64,000 bases of DNA, taken from assembly GCA_010093605.1 (NCBI GenBank), contig MU004189.1:1371834-1435833 (forward strand), written 5' to 3'. Each line of letters opens with the position of its first letter. Position 1 is the first letter of the stretch. This document shows positions 46,494-58,308 of this stretch, piece after piece. The stretch is from Lophium mytilinum (taxonomy: Eukaryota > Ascomycota > Dothideomycetes > Mytilinidiales > Mytilinidiaceae). Below the pieces are notes generated by a model. That model was given only the letters and a program-made list of their open reading frames with translations, made no database searches and was not told the DNA's origin. The position numbers and the translations under genes are program-made.

Positions 46494-49400
46494 TCACTCC
46501 CACTTCCGGCTCCAAACAGAAATCTCCTCATCGCTCAGCGCCGCCATCCACAGACAGCGGCTCACGATCGCGGGCTCGGGGGTGAAGGTGTATTTGGAGC
46601 TTGCTTCCAGTAATCGAAGAAGGGATTTCACGATGGACGCGGCGGTGTGGTGGCGTTCGAAGTTGACGAGGCGCTCGCCCCCGACGGGGCCGTCGCCGAT
46701 GAAGGCGGGTTTTTGGGCGTTGTAGATTAGATCGCGGGTGTAAATACCTAAAAACTCTAGTCAGCACCGCTTTCAGAAAAGAAAGAGACAAAAGGGTAGG
46801 CTTACCAATAAAAGGAATACACCCCTCCTCCAAACTCGCCGTCTCCATCTCCACACGCAGATTATGGAAGTTGCGCAGCGGTTGAACGAGGGCCTCGAGG
46901 TCGCGCATCGTCTGCATCTCCGCGGCTGGCACAAGCTCCCACGTCCGCTTCAACCGTGCGCAGTCTGTGCTTAGCAGCGCAATCGTGATCTGGTACATTG
47001 TCGCGTAATTCCTAAACCGCCTCGCATGCGACGCGATGTGGATGTACTTGACAATGCATCTCGCGCGCTCTTCCATATTCTCCGTCAGCACGCACTCGGA
47101 CAGCGCCCACTTGACCATGAGGTTGAACCGCGCGATGACGATGTCGACGCCACGCGGCTCTTCGGTGCGCAGGTAGTCGACCCAGTTGTGGATCTGCGGG
47201 GATGACTGCTTCCAGCGGAGCTCGATGAGTTCTTTCCAGTCGATTTCGTCGAGGGCGTCCTTTTCGATGACGGTGAATTGCTGCGCGAGCGTTTCGGAGT
47301 CGTAGGCAAGGATGAAGGGAAGGTGGGAGGGGGGTTGGGCAGGATCGGTGTCTTTACTTAGGTCTTTTAGCTCGATGGCCTCTGTTTGTTGGGTGGCTTG
47401 GCTGAAGGGGAGCGTGTTTAGTCTGGTGGTTGGGGTGAGACCGGGTGTAGGGAGGCCTCGTTGAAAGACTGTGGTATCGACTGAAGGCATCGGTTTTTGG
47501 AAGCGGTCGGCTGTTAGAGGAGGCGTAGGTGGATGGCGCATCGGGTGGCGCAGAATGTCGTTGTCATTCTCCAGGACTGCAGGCTCGTCGTCAAAGAAGC
47601 TCCTCACACCCTGACTGTCATCGGATCTAGGCGTAGCATCGTTGTCGGACATGTCGCTGAGATCTTCGTCTTCATTCAGCAGGAACGACTCGCGCGGGTT
47701 CGGCGATCTTGGAATCGTGGAACCTTTAGGTATTCGCTTCATGCTGTCTGTTTCCACAACGAACTCCATCGAAGAGTCCGGAGACCCATACTGACGAGTA
47801 GCCTGTGTGCGAGTTCGACTTGGGGAGGATGTTTTGAGAGGTGCTGGCTTTGCTGAATCCCTCATTCGGTCTTGGTGTGATCGGTAGGGCTTCGACACAG
47901 CTTTGTCGCTGAGCCCACGCTCCAAAAGTGGGATTGAGGAGAAGGAGTCCTCAGATTCAGCGATCGAGGATTCAGGACCGGTTCTCCGTGGTGCAAAATC
48001 CTCTCCCGACAGTCTGTATACACTAGTGCCCTCAATCGATGGAGCCGGAGCAGGAGCTCGTCTGTTAATTGACCCGTCAACTGTCTCAGCATTGCTGCTT
48101 AGTGCTCTCGCGGTGTCCGATGACTGGGTTATCGATTGCTGGGAGTTATTAAACTCCGGCGCGCCAGTGGGGCGATACGTTTCTGGAACGCCAGTCGTGC
48201 GAGGTGAAGGGTCTGGGCTCTTCTTCTCGTACTTCCCTTCCAGTTTGAGCAGCGCAGATTCTACACCTCCGTCATCATCAGTATCGTCGGGCAGCGCAGC
48301 AAGCTTTGCCACCTCGGCCTCAAAAGAAGGCCTCAGGTTTGGTTGCGATGAATGGGTTTCAACAAGGGACAAGCGTTTCTTCGGTGTTGCAGATTCAGGA
48401 ACAACTGGATTGCCGAGGCCTTTGTTCCTTTCGGAGGGGTCTACAGGCTTAGTAGCAAGTCCGGACGTATGAATGACAGAGTTGGCTATTGAATGAGTAC
48501 GATTGGAGAGCGTCCCGGTGGAATGAGGACGTTGAATGGGCTCGAGCTCGAGATCATGCACGGTGCCAGCCTGCCTGAGGTTGCCTCCTGGTCGCCTTCG
48601 AAGTTGTCGCGCGGGCTGCCGGTCGAGAACAAACGGATCGTTGTCTGAAGACATGCTCTGGATTGAAGAAGCGCCCAGGCTGGGGTTGGCCTGGTGTTTG
48701 TTCAAGCCACTGTAAGACGTATATCTTCTTAGCGATGTCGATGCCGATCGCGCAGACTTCATTGAGGCCTGGCGTCTTAGTGCAGACGACGGCCGATGAG
48801 TGACTGGCCTGTGACTGGACAATGACCGCTTTGGTAGGCTCTTAATGGACGACGGCGGACGAGCTACATCTTGTGGGGTCTGATACCGCAGTCCAAGACC
48901 TGCCAGGGGAGGTGGATCATCGTAGAGTTCGGAGTGCCTAGTCATCTCCACCCGTTCTTCAGGTACATTCTCGGGCCTTGGAGCATCGTGCCGGTTCGCT
49001 GTCGGCGACCCAGAAGCAGACTGCGATACTGCCCTTTCCACGGGCAATGCTCCAGACATCATGGGCACCATTGGAACGCTAGTGTCGTCGAATATTACGA
49101 TTGACCGACTGCCCATAGTGACGTTGCTGTTTAGCCTGGTGTGTTTGGCACCCGGTGGCCCCAATCTGTCTTCAGATAACTGTGACCTTGGCTTGTTGAT
49201 GGCAAAGTCCCATCCGCCAGTTCCAGCAGCACTGTTAGATCCTTGCTTCTCTAGTTCAAGCTCTGCCTTGATGGCTGCATTAAAGCTTTCTGAAACCTTC
49301 GCTGCTAACGCATCGTACCGGCCCTGGGTTCGGCTGCGCGCATATCTTCGTTTGTGCACTCCACCGGATGATGCAGTGTTGTGAATTAGATTTGGGTCCG

Positions 49401-51801
49401 AAATTCGAGCGGATGATGCGGAGGGTTGTTGTTCGAAGGAACCGGACGAAGTAGCATGAGGAAGGTTACCTGGTTTGGTACTCAAGGCCCGACGGACGCT
49501 GCCCAGTATCTTCTTCATTCCAGGACTTTGAGCGTACCCAGGTTTCGGTGTGCCATACTGGCCACCGACATCTACGGGTTCCAACTCAGCGTGAGATTTT
49601 GCAGAGTGCAACGTTGCAATGGTCTTGACATCGATATAGGGCGAACTGGGCTGGAAAATAGCACCCCGAACGAGACTGCCGGGTACCTTCAATCCTGATG
49701 AGACGCGTGCATCTTGGCTACTTATTTTGCTAAGAGGCAATGGCGCACGGTGATCTCTCAGTGCGTCCGAGAAACTGCCACTGCGCTTGTGGGCGTGGGA
49801 AGGACGGTTTGCTCGGTTGATCGATACAGAGTATTGAGGGCTAGTGGTCGCATGGGCAGGTACAGGATGGGGGTACAGGGGTAGGTCGGTTCCTGGGTCT
49901 GCTCGGGTTAAGCCCCGCATTGGAATAGAGCATGAGAGAACTTGCATACTGATTTCGCTTTCGGGTGAGAGAGGAACTGGCATCCCATCGTAGTCTTGGG
50001 AGGATACATGAGGCGAAGTGAGAGACTGCTGGGGTAGATGGCGGGGGCTCTTTACCCACTCCATATGCTTGCTGGCAAACTGGTCACTCGGATTGGAGCT
50101 GAAAGTGTCCGTCTTCGCTTTCGATCTGGCAGTCTGCCGAGGGGGCGTTACGGGCGGGGCCGTATCTCGGAACTCTCGCGATCCAATGCGGCCTCCCGGG
50201 AGGAGGTCGTCGTCCGGCATGTCCCTTCCCACTAGCTCGGTCTCTTCCCAATATAACGCGCAGGTTCGCCGCCAGCACTTCTTCAGCTCTCCAATGATTT
50301 TGATGTCTCCCCCTCCACCGTCCTCTCGAATCCGGAGATCCTCGTGAAGGCTGTTCACCAGGTTGCAGAAGTACACTCGCAGTTGGTAGTTCGGGACGAA
50401 ATCATCAACAAAGTAATTCAGTATCCAATGTCGGAGGGCTACAAACGTCCGAACGCGCACAATGCGGCCAAAGTCGTCCTGTCGGTTTACAGCCCATCGC
50501 AATCGCGCAAGCAGGTAGGCAACCAAGTCACGGGCCGATAGAAATGACCGAAAGGTTAGGAAGAAGTCGGAAAGGAGTTCGTAATCCAAGAAGCTGGGAG
50601 AGGTGATGTGCGCTATCAGTCTTGACGGGGTTGCGGCTAATATATCGCCAGTCGGGGAGAATCTCACTACCGCGTTGTCGTCTGGATTGAGCGTCAGGGC
50701 ATCGTATATCTGAGGCCCAATTGGGACCTTTGATACACGCGCGGATGACGGTGCAGTAGCAGGTTGCAGAGGATCCTTGGCCATTGTCGTCCGATGTGGT
50801 ACGGGAGTCGGAGGGAATGCTTCGGAGTGGCGGCGGGATATAAAAGACGGAAACGGATTGTCGTCCACGCGGGTGGTGTTCGAAAACATCGAGGAGTGGG
50901 GGTGGTACTCTTCACCCGAGGCCTTGGTGTATACGGAGCTGCGCAGTATGGCAGTCCCCCTCGCACTGAAGCGCGGAGTCCCCAGCCTGTAGTGGGGAAT
51001 TGGGACCTGCAGAACGGGCAGCGAGCCGGTGTCTGCTGTCTTTGGGCGGCGCGTGGAGGGGCGCTCTATGACAATCTTGAAGGTGCCGTGCGGGTCGGCA
51101 TTGAGCGAGGCCGTGTGGTCATCGGCGGTCGAGAAGGAGCGCGATCGGACGTGTTGAATAGGTTTTGAAGGCGTTCTGGCGTGCTGGGTGTTGTCAAAGT
51201 TCACATCTCGGGGTATTGGCGGGGGCGCCTCGTCGCGGGCTGTGGGCGTGCGCGAGCCCGAGTTGCTCTGGAAGCCTTGCTGCAGGTCGAGGTGAAGACT
51301 GTCAGGCGGTGTCTGGGGCGGAAAGACGAAAGGGTCGGGCTGGGGACGCGAGCGCTGAGCGGCGGGCCTCACGACAGGTCTGTGGTGTTGAGGTCAGTCT
51401 TCGTTCTCGTCGCTGTCTCCCGCTGCCAATCCTTCGACTCTTTCGCAGCGGACTACTGCACGATGCCCCGACCATATCCAATACGAACACGCGATGCAGG
51501 TCACTCACCTCAGGTAGATTAGGCCGTTGTGCACGTTCCCGACGGTGAATGAGCGGCCAGCGGACGGGCTCTGATTATCCGGGACGCTGCTGTTGCTCTG
51601 GCCGCGAGTCCTCGTACGGCGCAACTCTTCCTGGGAGTTCTTCACGCGGCGGAGCGACTGTCTGCGGCGGCGGTCGTCGCCCTGGCGGCGTTTGGCGCTA
51701 TAGGCCCTCTTGGGGACTGCTGGGACAGCATGCTGGCCGGTTTCCAGGTGCATGGCTGGGGAGCCTGGACGGGCAGCAGGAGGAGGGCCATTGCGGTCCA
51801 T
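46494..51801 (-). CDS. LTE1: LTE1-like Ras-family guanine nucleotide exchange factor
   Basis: Exchange-factor-type protein; yeast Lte1 acts in mitotic exit. Exons 51801-51509, 51379-46806 and 46747-46494 join in frame, giving 1706 residues. The first junction restores FTVGNVHNGLIYLRPVVRP, a segment I recall as conserved near the start of fungal Lte1 proteins. A RasGEF N-terminal domain lies at about 350-460 (PSFLDYELLSDFFLTFRSF). A long, Ser/Pro-rich, probably disordered middle with many phosphorylation-type sites follows, then a RasGEF catalytic domain at about 1455-1700 (IDWKELIELRWKQ, RFNLMVKWALSECVL, ARCIVKYIHIASHARRFRNYAT), ending WSRKWE. The start is uncertain: the frame stays open upstream to about 51960 without an ATG, so a further 5' exon may exist. 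BUD5- or CDC25-type GEFs are alternatives, but domain spacing favours LTE1. Confidence 0.85.
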
Positions 51802-53087
51802 CACTCGCTCTGGCGCGGCGGGGCGGAGGCGGAGGGAACGTCGCGATGCAAGAGCATCGTCAACTGAGGTCTGGCAGCAGGAGAGGGATTGGGAAACAGA
51901 CGTTGATGCAGGTGGCACAGAGGACTCAGCAACATTGCTTCTGCTACCCTCGCCCTCCACCCCCAGGGCCCAGATGTTCGCAGCCTAGCCCCAGAGCAAC
52001 ACGAGCCCACTCCCGACCAAGCGGTTGAAATTCAATTTCGGCTCGCTGAGTGGCCGCCCCAAAGCCACAGCAAACATGTCGGATGTGCACTGCTGATCCC
52101 ATTGGGCGCGCGGAGGGTCGCCCAACGCCCCCGGCTGCACTCGCCTCGAAGCAGCCCGAGGTTCCGGCCTTGCTGCCTCATCCATCGGCGCCCTCGCCGC
52201 CCCAAATCGATCTCCCAAGGCCTCCCTGGCCAGTTCCCACCCGGGCCAGGGCCTGCCATCGAGCGTGGAGACAGCGGCGTGGTGTTGCGGGGACTCTCCT
52301 CTCCTCCCATGGCCGCATCGCCGCGTGCAGGCCTCGCCGTATCTCATCGCGCTTGGGCAGCTGCATGAACAGCTCCAGTAGCAGCCGGATCGTGAGGCGA
52401 ACGGCAGAACGGGTCGGATGGTCGGGATGCAGAGCGGCCCACGCGAGCGGCCACGAGGAGTGACGCAGGACTCAGAAGCAGGGCGGACTCAACACCACGT
52501 CCACCCTGTTCGCCTCTGCGAACTCCATGCACGCCCGTTTAAACTTTGCCTGCCGTCTCAGCCTAGTGTGGTACCCGTTGACCCTCACCCTCCGCCCGTT
52601 GGAGTGTGGCTGGCTGAAGAGATCCCCCGGAGCTGTCACCGGAATCTTACTCATGCTTTCAAGACTCGCGGGAATGACGTTCTGCTGGAGTTTTGACTCG
52701 CCTGGCTTGGGATACCATGACTTTATTAATGGTGATATAATTGTAGCATGCATTCCTTTGGATCCTTCTTTTCTGGTCAGCCTCATGCTTCATCCTTTTG
52801 CTGCATTGGATACCGAAACGAATGACATCTCCCTGCTCTATATTCTACGAAAACGTTCCTCGTATTCTACATTTATATTCTCAGTCACTTATGTCTTCAA
52901 TTTAAAGGTCTTCGGTTTAAAGGCCCCCGCTATCGACGTGTAAGGGCGAGATATTGTCATGGGTGCTCATGATCCTTGATTTCGACCGTGAGGCGAACAT
53001 CGCAAAAGACGGGAATGGATACTGAGAGTAATGTAATGGATTTAAAGAAAAAATTTAGTGTCTAAAATTTTATCAAATGCCCCAAGC
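51802..53087. other. Intergenic, 1286 bp, GC-rich then AT-rich
   Basis: Upstream of the LTE1-like gene. From 51802 to about 52530 the sequence is strongly GC-rich with overlapping open frames on both strands, a by-product of few stop codons; part could be 5' UTR or a missed first exon. After about 52700 it becomes AT-rich 3' sequence of the next gene. No separate gene is recognised. Confidence 0.45.
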
Positions 53088-54323
53088 CTATTCATTCAGA
53101 ATACACCACACTGTCTCCTCAGAAGCCGTTTCCTCCTTACTCTGCTCTGCACCGCCCTCCGCAATGCTCTCCTTCGCAGCCCTCTCCTCCGCAGCCTTCT
53201 CCTCCACGGCCTTCTCCTCCGCAGCCTTCTCCTTTGCAGCCCTCTCTGCACGCTTCAATTCTCCCCCCTTCTTAGCTGTCTTATACCACCACTCAACAAC
53301 AAACTCAATCTCGCCCAGCTTCACACAATCCAATCTCCCCTTCAACCTCTTCCCTCTCGCCGAGTCCTGACGACGTGTCTTCATCGCCGACTTCACCCCC
53401 TTCAACTCATCGGCCGCTTCTAGCAAACACGGATACAGCATCGAGCTTCCTCTCAGCCGTTGAGCTTTCACTTCATCTCTCAGCTTTACCGCCTGAGCTT
53501 TCGTTTCCTTGGACTTGTCAACGATCTTATCCCATTCCTTCCATATAGTGGGAACACTTTTTGCTGTGCGGCCATCGCCGTAGGCGCAGCGAAAATCTGC
53601 CAGCAAGTCTAGTGCTTGCTTGATTGATATAAAGACCGTGAGCGCCCTGTCGTGGGCCGTCCTTAGTCTAGACTCGCCATCTGTAGCAACTCCGCCAATG
53701 AACTCTTCGGTGTCATCTGCAATTCTACTCCTGCCTTGTTCGGCCTCCGCAGACAAAAACACAGACGCCAAACCCGTCGCATCATATACTCTAATCATCC
53801 CCTCAAGCTCCGCAATCAACCCCTTCGATCCCGCGAAAGGGTTCGCCTGGGTCGTCTTCGCGTCGTTACGAAATAGCGGGTGTGCGGGCATCGACTCCTG
53901 GCTCAAATGGGTATTCATAGTCGAACTGCGTGTCCGGCCTCTTATCGGCGGCACGTCCAGCAACCCGCCATGTTTCGCCCTCAACCCCCCCTCAAGCTCC
54001 GCAATCAACCCCTTCGATCCCGCGAAAGGGTTCGCCGCAGCTGTCTTCGCTTCGTCGCGAAACAGAGGGTGTGCGGGCATCGACTCCTGGCTTAAATGGG
54101 TGTTCATAGTCGAGCTGCGCGTCCGGCCTCGCACCGGCGGCACGTCAAGAAGCCCTCCATGTTTCGACAACCGGAACGCTTGAGGGGTTCGGACGGAGGG
54201 TGGGCGTGAAGGTTTGAGGGCAGGCGAGAGAAGGGTGGGAGAGGGTAAGGGAGAAGGGATTTTGGGTCTGCGGGGGCGCCGGCGGACGGAGTGGCTGGGG
54301 GTGGTGCCGAAGAAGATGCCCAT
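53088..54323 (-). CDS. Hypothetical protein with internal tandem duplication and Ala/Glu/Lys-rich tail
   Basis: An intronless frame of 411 residues from the ATG at 54323 (MGIFFGTTPSHSVRRRPRR). An earlier in-frame ATG at 54533 would add 70 low-complexity residues. A basic N-terminus is followed by two nearly identical 63-residue units (KHGGLLDVPP, RTRSSTMNTHLSQESMPAHPLFR, NPFAGSKGLIAELEG, each read as separate blocks). The central region (about 190-330) is helical, and the last 60 residues are a run of AAEEKAVEEKAAEE-type repeats likely to form a long helix or coiled coil. No family is recognised. It lacks a signal peptide. Confidence 0.75.
   Translation of the reverse strand: MGIFFGTTPSHSVRRRPRRPKIPSPLPSPTLLSPALKPSRPPSVRTPQAFRLSKHGGLLDVPPVRGRTRSSTMNTHLSQESMPAHPLFRDEAKTAAANPFAGSKGLIAELEGGLRAKHGGLLDVPPIRGRTRSSTMNTHLSQESMPAHPLFRNDAKTTQANPFAGSKGLIAELEGMIRVYDATGLASVFLSAEAEQGRSRIADDTEEFIGGVATDGESRLRTAHDRALTVFISIKQALDLLADFRCAYGDGRTAKSVPTIWKEWDKIVDKSKETKAQAVKLRDEVKAQRLRGSSMLYPCLLEAADELKGVKSAMKTRRQDSARGKRLKGRLDCVKLGEIEFVVEWWYKTAKKGGELKRAERAAKEKAAEEKAVEEKAAEERAAKESIAEGGAEQSKEETASEETVWCILNE
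53801..54178 (-). repeat. In-frame 189 bp tandem duplication
   Basis: Two units, 53801-53989 and 53990-54178, with a period of exactly 189 bp (63 codons) and only scattered differences. It lies inside the preceding gene and keeps its frame. High identity, including at third codon positions, indicates a recent event. Confidence 0.88.
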
Positions 54324-54721
54324 TCTGGAGGGTGTGAAGAGGTTTGTGTGTTGAGTGTGATGAGAATTATGGTAAGGGAAGGTAGGTATGACGCGGGTAA
54401 CAGGCTTTGGTGTGGCAGCTTGAGTGAGGGTCACGACGATGGGGATGCTGGCGATGTGGTAGTGACGTGGTTGAGTCATGCGGAGGTGTGAGTGTGAAGG
54501 TGGCATTGCGACCTCGACACACATCGTCAACATGGTGGATGGTGTGACGAAAGACTACAGCGGTTCCTTGGATTTAGTGGCAATACTCGCCAAAGATACG
54601 AAGAGACGAGATATCTTCCTTCACCTCTCAACCCCCCAAATCATACGACCAGATCCCATCCCCTTACTCCGTTACAAACATCCCTTCTACCTTATCTCTA
54701 GCCCTCTAAACCCCTAAACCC
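54324..54721. other. Intergenic, 398 bp
   Basis: Promoter of the downstream minus-strand gene and 3' end of the next one. The block 54610-54730 is C-rich with CCCTAAACCCC-like words (near 54700-54735), but these are irregular and do not form a telomere-repeat array. Confidence 0.5.
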
Positions 54722-55951
54722 TTAACCCCCCAAACCCCCCATCCTCCTCAAGAACTCCTCCAACGCCCCCCTCACCCCTCCCTCTCCTAAATCCCCTCCT
54801 CCGTCTATCCTTCCCACAAACCACTTCACCACCCCACCCGCCTCTACAAGCTCATACACCACCTCCCACGCCTCATACAACGCCTCCAACGACACCGGCG
54901 TGCTCGTCCCCGGGCCCGTCGGGTACCGCAGCCCCCTCTCCTGCTCCTGCAGGTCTGCAGGTATGTGATCCAGGAGACTCGTATGGAAAGGGAAGCCTAC
55001 GGCGTGCCGACGGCGGAGCTGCGTATCCAACCACGCGCCCTTCTTCTCCGCTTGCACGGCGAGGGCGTGGATGTGGGGATGGGGATTGGTTGGTAGCATC
55101 CGCGGTTCGACGCCGCAGGAGGGGGGAGCGGGCTGGGTAGAGAGGGTTAGATGGGCGGACGGAACGAGGGCGGGAAGGGAGGCCTGAGGGTTTGGAGATG
55201 GGATGGGGTGGGCAGACTCGAGGAGGAGGGTTAGGAAGGTGGTGAGGCGGGAGAGGGAGCGTACGAAGCGGTGGGCGCGGGGTTCGACGAAGGGGTTGGT
55301 GTTGAGGTAGCGGCGGGTGTTTGGGGGAGGGGGGTGGAAGGGGGGTGGGGTGAAAGTGGGTCTTGTGGAGGTGAGGGGTGGGCTGGTAGAGGGAGAAGGC
55401 GATGGGGTTGAAAGAGATGTAGGTGATAGAGATGATAGAATTGACGACGAAAGAAATGGTAAACAGGTCTCGTCTGTTTGCGTCGAGGCATCGATGTATA
55501 TACGCGAAGCCGGCTCCGTTGAGTCGTAGTCGATCTTCGACTGCATCAGACACGGGGCATCAGGTTCTTCAGCTGGTATGTTGAGTAGGGGATGATACCA
55601 AAAGCCACACTCTTCTGGTTCAGGTTTCTTGGAGTTGGGAGAGCTGTCTAGTTCGTCTGCGGAAGCTATCAAGGTGTCGAGCAATCGACCAAGGGATTCT
55701 TCTTCGCTCAGCTCAGTCCCTGGAGAAGTTATCACGACTGTTGTTACGGGAAAGGGATCCCAAGTAAAGGCGGTGAGAATGACTTTCGGGCTTGAGTCGC
55801 TCGAGGAGGATGACGAAGTATTCGATAAGGACTCTTTTGATAAATCCGAGCCATCGGAATCCTCGCAGTCCTCCGACTCGTAATCCTCCGACTCGTCTCC
55901 TAATGACTGGCGAATCGCATTCATCTCATGCCGAGATATCTCGTCGCTCAT
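54722..55951 (-). CDS. Hypothetical acidic, proline-rich protein
   Basis: An intronless frame of 409 residues starting MSDEISRHEMNAIRQSL. The first 60 residues are acidic and Ser-rich. The middle (about 175-225) is a Ser/Pro-rich linker, while the C-terminal 180 residues look folded (RAHRFVRSLSRLTTFLTLLLES, WLDTQLRRRHAVGFPFHTSLLDHIP, LYEAWEVVYELVEAGGVVKWF). No family is recognised. Shorter frames in other phases here are shadows of the Pro-rich composition. Conserved-looking hydrophobic patterning in the C-terminal part supports a real gene. Confidence 0.7.
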   Translation of the reverse strand: MSDEISRHEMNAIRQSLGDESEDYESEDCEDSDGSDLSKESLSNTSSSSSSDSSPKVILTAFTWDPFPVTTVVITSPGTELSEEESLGRLLDTLIASADELDSSPNSKKPEPEECGFWYHPLLNIPAEEPDAPCLMQSKIDYDSTEPASRIYIDASTQTDETCLPFLSSSILSSLSPTSLSTPSPSPSTSPPLTSTRPTFTPPPFHPPPPNTRRYLNTNPFVEPRAHRFVRSLSRLTTFLTLLLESAHPIPSPNPQASLPALVPSAHLTLSTQPAPPSCGVEPRMLPTNPHPHIHALAVQAEKKGAWLDTQLRRRHAVGFPFHTSLLDHIPADLQEQERGLRYPTGPGTSTPVSLEALYEAWEVVYELVEAGGVVKWFVGRIDGGGDLGEGGVRGALEEFLRRMGGLGG

Positions 55952-56386
55952 TTTGAACCTTACAGTTGTAGACTTGTCTGGAAATTTGCCAAGGTTTATT
56001 GTGGTAATCTGTTGTAACTCAGCAGCGGATGTGCGATGTGATGCCGATTGCGGGTAGCACGTTAGTTATATATGCTCGATCTTATGCATTGTGCTCTAAG
56101 CCGCGAGATAAAAGAGCGAAGAATTAGAGGGTATAGAATAACAGCGAAACAAGGCATTGTAGCGACACGGCTGCACATGGCCATTGTTGCATAATGAAAC
56201 TGCCCAAAGATGTTTCCTGAAACAACGGCAGAGTGGGAGCTGTTGTTATCGAGATTGTTCTGAATGAGGTTGGATATGAAGCTCTAAATAAATGGGAAAC
56301 AATAAGAGTGAAAGAAAGAAGAGGAATAATGCTGAGTTGCTGCGTACGCTTTCGAACATTTCACCCTAGCCCCACGTATACCGGCT
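55952..56386. other. Intergenic, 435 bp
   Basis: AT-rich spacer between two minus-strand genes, holding the promoter of one and the 3' end of the other. No other feature is seen. Confidence 0.5.
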
Positions 56387-57832
56387 CTAGTACGGATAAG
56401 ATCGCACGTCGTCCTCCTTCTCCATGTCGAGCCCATTTGCGATCTGCTCTTCATGCTTGCGGTCGAGATACTCAAGCAACACATCCTGGTATCGTTCCTT
56501 ACCCTTATACTTCGACACGTCGTCGCCCCAGCTCCGGACAGCAGATGCGAGTCGGCCCGGCACATAAGGTTCCTCGCAGACCTCAGTAATAGGATGGAAG
56601 TACGTCCGGATTGTGAACACAACACCACCAGATCTCGGAAGCCTACTACGTGTCAGAAAGTTCCACCACTGACAGAAAACCCAAGGAAGACTCACCTCCT
56701 CAAACTCTGCCTCTCGCTCCTAAACCAATGATGCTCGATCGCCTTATTTTTCTCCGCCGTAAACCACCCAATCCCCTCCGCGTCCTCGCCCCCAATACTC
56801 GAACTCCACGCTAGCTCATCATCCACTTGAATGAAGTAGTTGTTCCGCAATGTTGCCTTATCCGGCTGCACCCTTTTGAAGAAATTCAGCATGCCCTTCT
56901 CCAGCTTCTCCTTGTACTGCGGCACATCCCCACTTGTGTGGATCTCAGAGAGCGGCATCCCAAGCTTATCTTCCAACCGCCAGAACCCTGCTAAAAGGAT
57001 CGCACCGGCCAAGAGGTAGTACTGCCCATCCGGCCGCTCGAACATAATCGCGAGATCATCCTGCACAAGGCGGGCAGACATCTGCATCGGATCTTCCTTC
57101 AACGGCCTCTGCACGACGTTGAAGGTTTCGCCGGTCTCTAGGTTATCCAGCCCGACGTCCGTCTTGCGGTACAAGCTTGGGTAGCGCTGAGGTAGGTAGT
57201 CGCAGAGCTCCTCGAGGAGCTCGACAGCACCATCGAAGACCTCTGGCGCGGTGTAGCAGCACTTGGTGCCGCGCTCGGCGATTCGCTCAGCTTTGAGGGC
57301 GTGGAATTTCGGGTAGTGGTTGTCGAGCTCGATCCACTCGTCCCAGTGCATGTTGCGCAGGCCCATGTTGACGTTGTATTTGGGGCCGTAGCGGAAGGGG
57401 CGGTAGGGGAGGGGCTTGGTGGCTGTGAGGGACCAGTCGGGGTAGGGGGCGGCGGCGGGGCGTTTGAATGGCTGGGGGATCCATACTGAATGAAAGTTAT
57501 GAGTGAGTTTGAGTTTTGATAAATTGAAGGTGAAGGGCACGTGATATAGTTTTGACGGAGATATAAGCATTCTTACCTCCGGGTTCTCTCGCAGCGGCCT
57601 TGAACTTAGACGAGGGTTTCTCGAGATCGGGAGTCCGTGGCCGCGTGGGTACTCTCCGGGCGCGGAATCGGCGTAAGGCTAGTGTAGATGCCCAGATAGC
57701 GGTCAGGAGAGTCAGGAGACCATAAAGGAATGGTTTCGGATCTGTCGTTATCCGTTGTTGCACATGAATGGCGGTCGCCTTGACATGTTCTGGGTGACAG
57801 TTATGCCGTGCCCAGAGCTTGACGTTGTCCAT
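56387..57832 (-). CDS. DUF3445 family (haem-dependent oxidative N-demethylase-like) protein with N-terminal membrane anchor
   Basis: Three exons join in frame (57832-57577, 57485-56696, 56642-56387), giving 433 residues. A hydrophobic helix at about 34-53 (PFLYGLLTLLTAIWASTLAL) suggests a membrane anchor. The rest matches DUF3445: PYRPFRYGPKYNVNMGLRNM, WIELDNHY, LLEELCDYLPQRYP, LVQDDLAIMFE, LLAGAILLAGFWRLEDKLGMPL, IHTSGDVPQYKEKL, and at the second splice junction RSERQSLRRLPRSGGVVFTIRTY (written here as two halves across the exon boundary). The junction falls inside this conserved block, which confirms the model. Bacterial relatives include the haem subunit of an oxidative N-demethylase; the fungal substrate is unknown. 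Confidence 0.88.
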
Positions 57833-58308
57833 AATAGCGACTGTACGAAGTGTGGATAAGAAGAGAAAATGAAAGCACTCGAGTACTAGAGAGTTCAGGA
57901 AGGTCGAGACTATGCGACGGGGACGAGAGGATTGTTTGTGATAGTCACTGCCATGAAGTATCAGGAAGTAGAGTACGTTGATAATAAAGGACGTGGAGGT
58001 TGAGGAAACAAAAGCAATGACTCGAGAAGAACATGATATATCTTGGCTATCGACAATGCCCCAGCATCCAATGTTCTTGGGCCAACTCGAATAGGTCTGT
58101 GAATGCCGCTAGATAACATTGCATTTGCAGGCTAGCGAGAGACTGTGGGGTGGAGGGAGTTGTCCCGCACTACATCACTGGTTATCGCACCGGGGGCACT
58201 GGGATAAAGTTGCCCAACCGGGTTTAGCGTAAATCGAGGCTCTCTCAATTTTGCCTCGCAAGTCTATTCGATGGAGGGATCTTACGATATTGTTGAGACC
58301 CCTTTCAG
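57833..58308. other. Intergenic, 476 bp
   Basis: Promoter of the DUF3445 gene and 3' end of ALG9. No repeats or extra genes are seen. Confidence 0.5.

Noticed and set aside
46528-46740. Apparent Arg-rich C-terminus of the RasGEF protein when read through without splicing
   Set aside because: Splicing out 46748-46805 restores the conserved end of the RasGEF domain (GIYTRDLIYN, WMAALSDEE); the Arg-rich text is the wrong frame.
51985-52368. Overlapping open frames on both strands in GC-rich DNA
   Set aside because: Open in several frames at once because stop codons are rare at this composition; no family features.
54700-54740. CCCTAAACCCC-like words resembling telomere repeats
   Set aside because: The spacing is irregular and only a few words occur, between ordinary genes; no interstitial telomere array is present.
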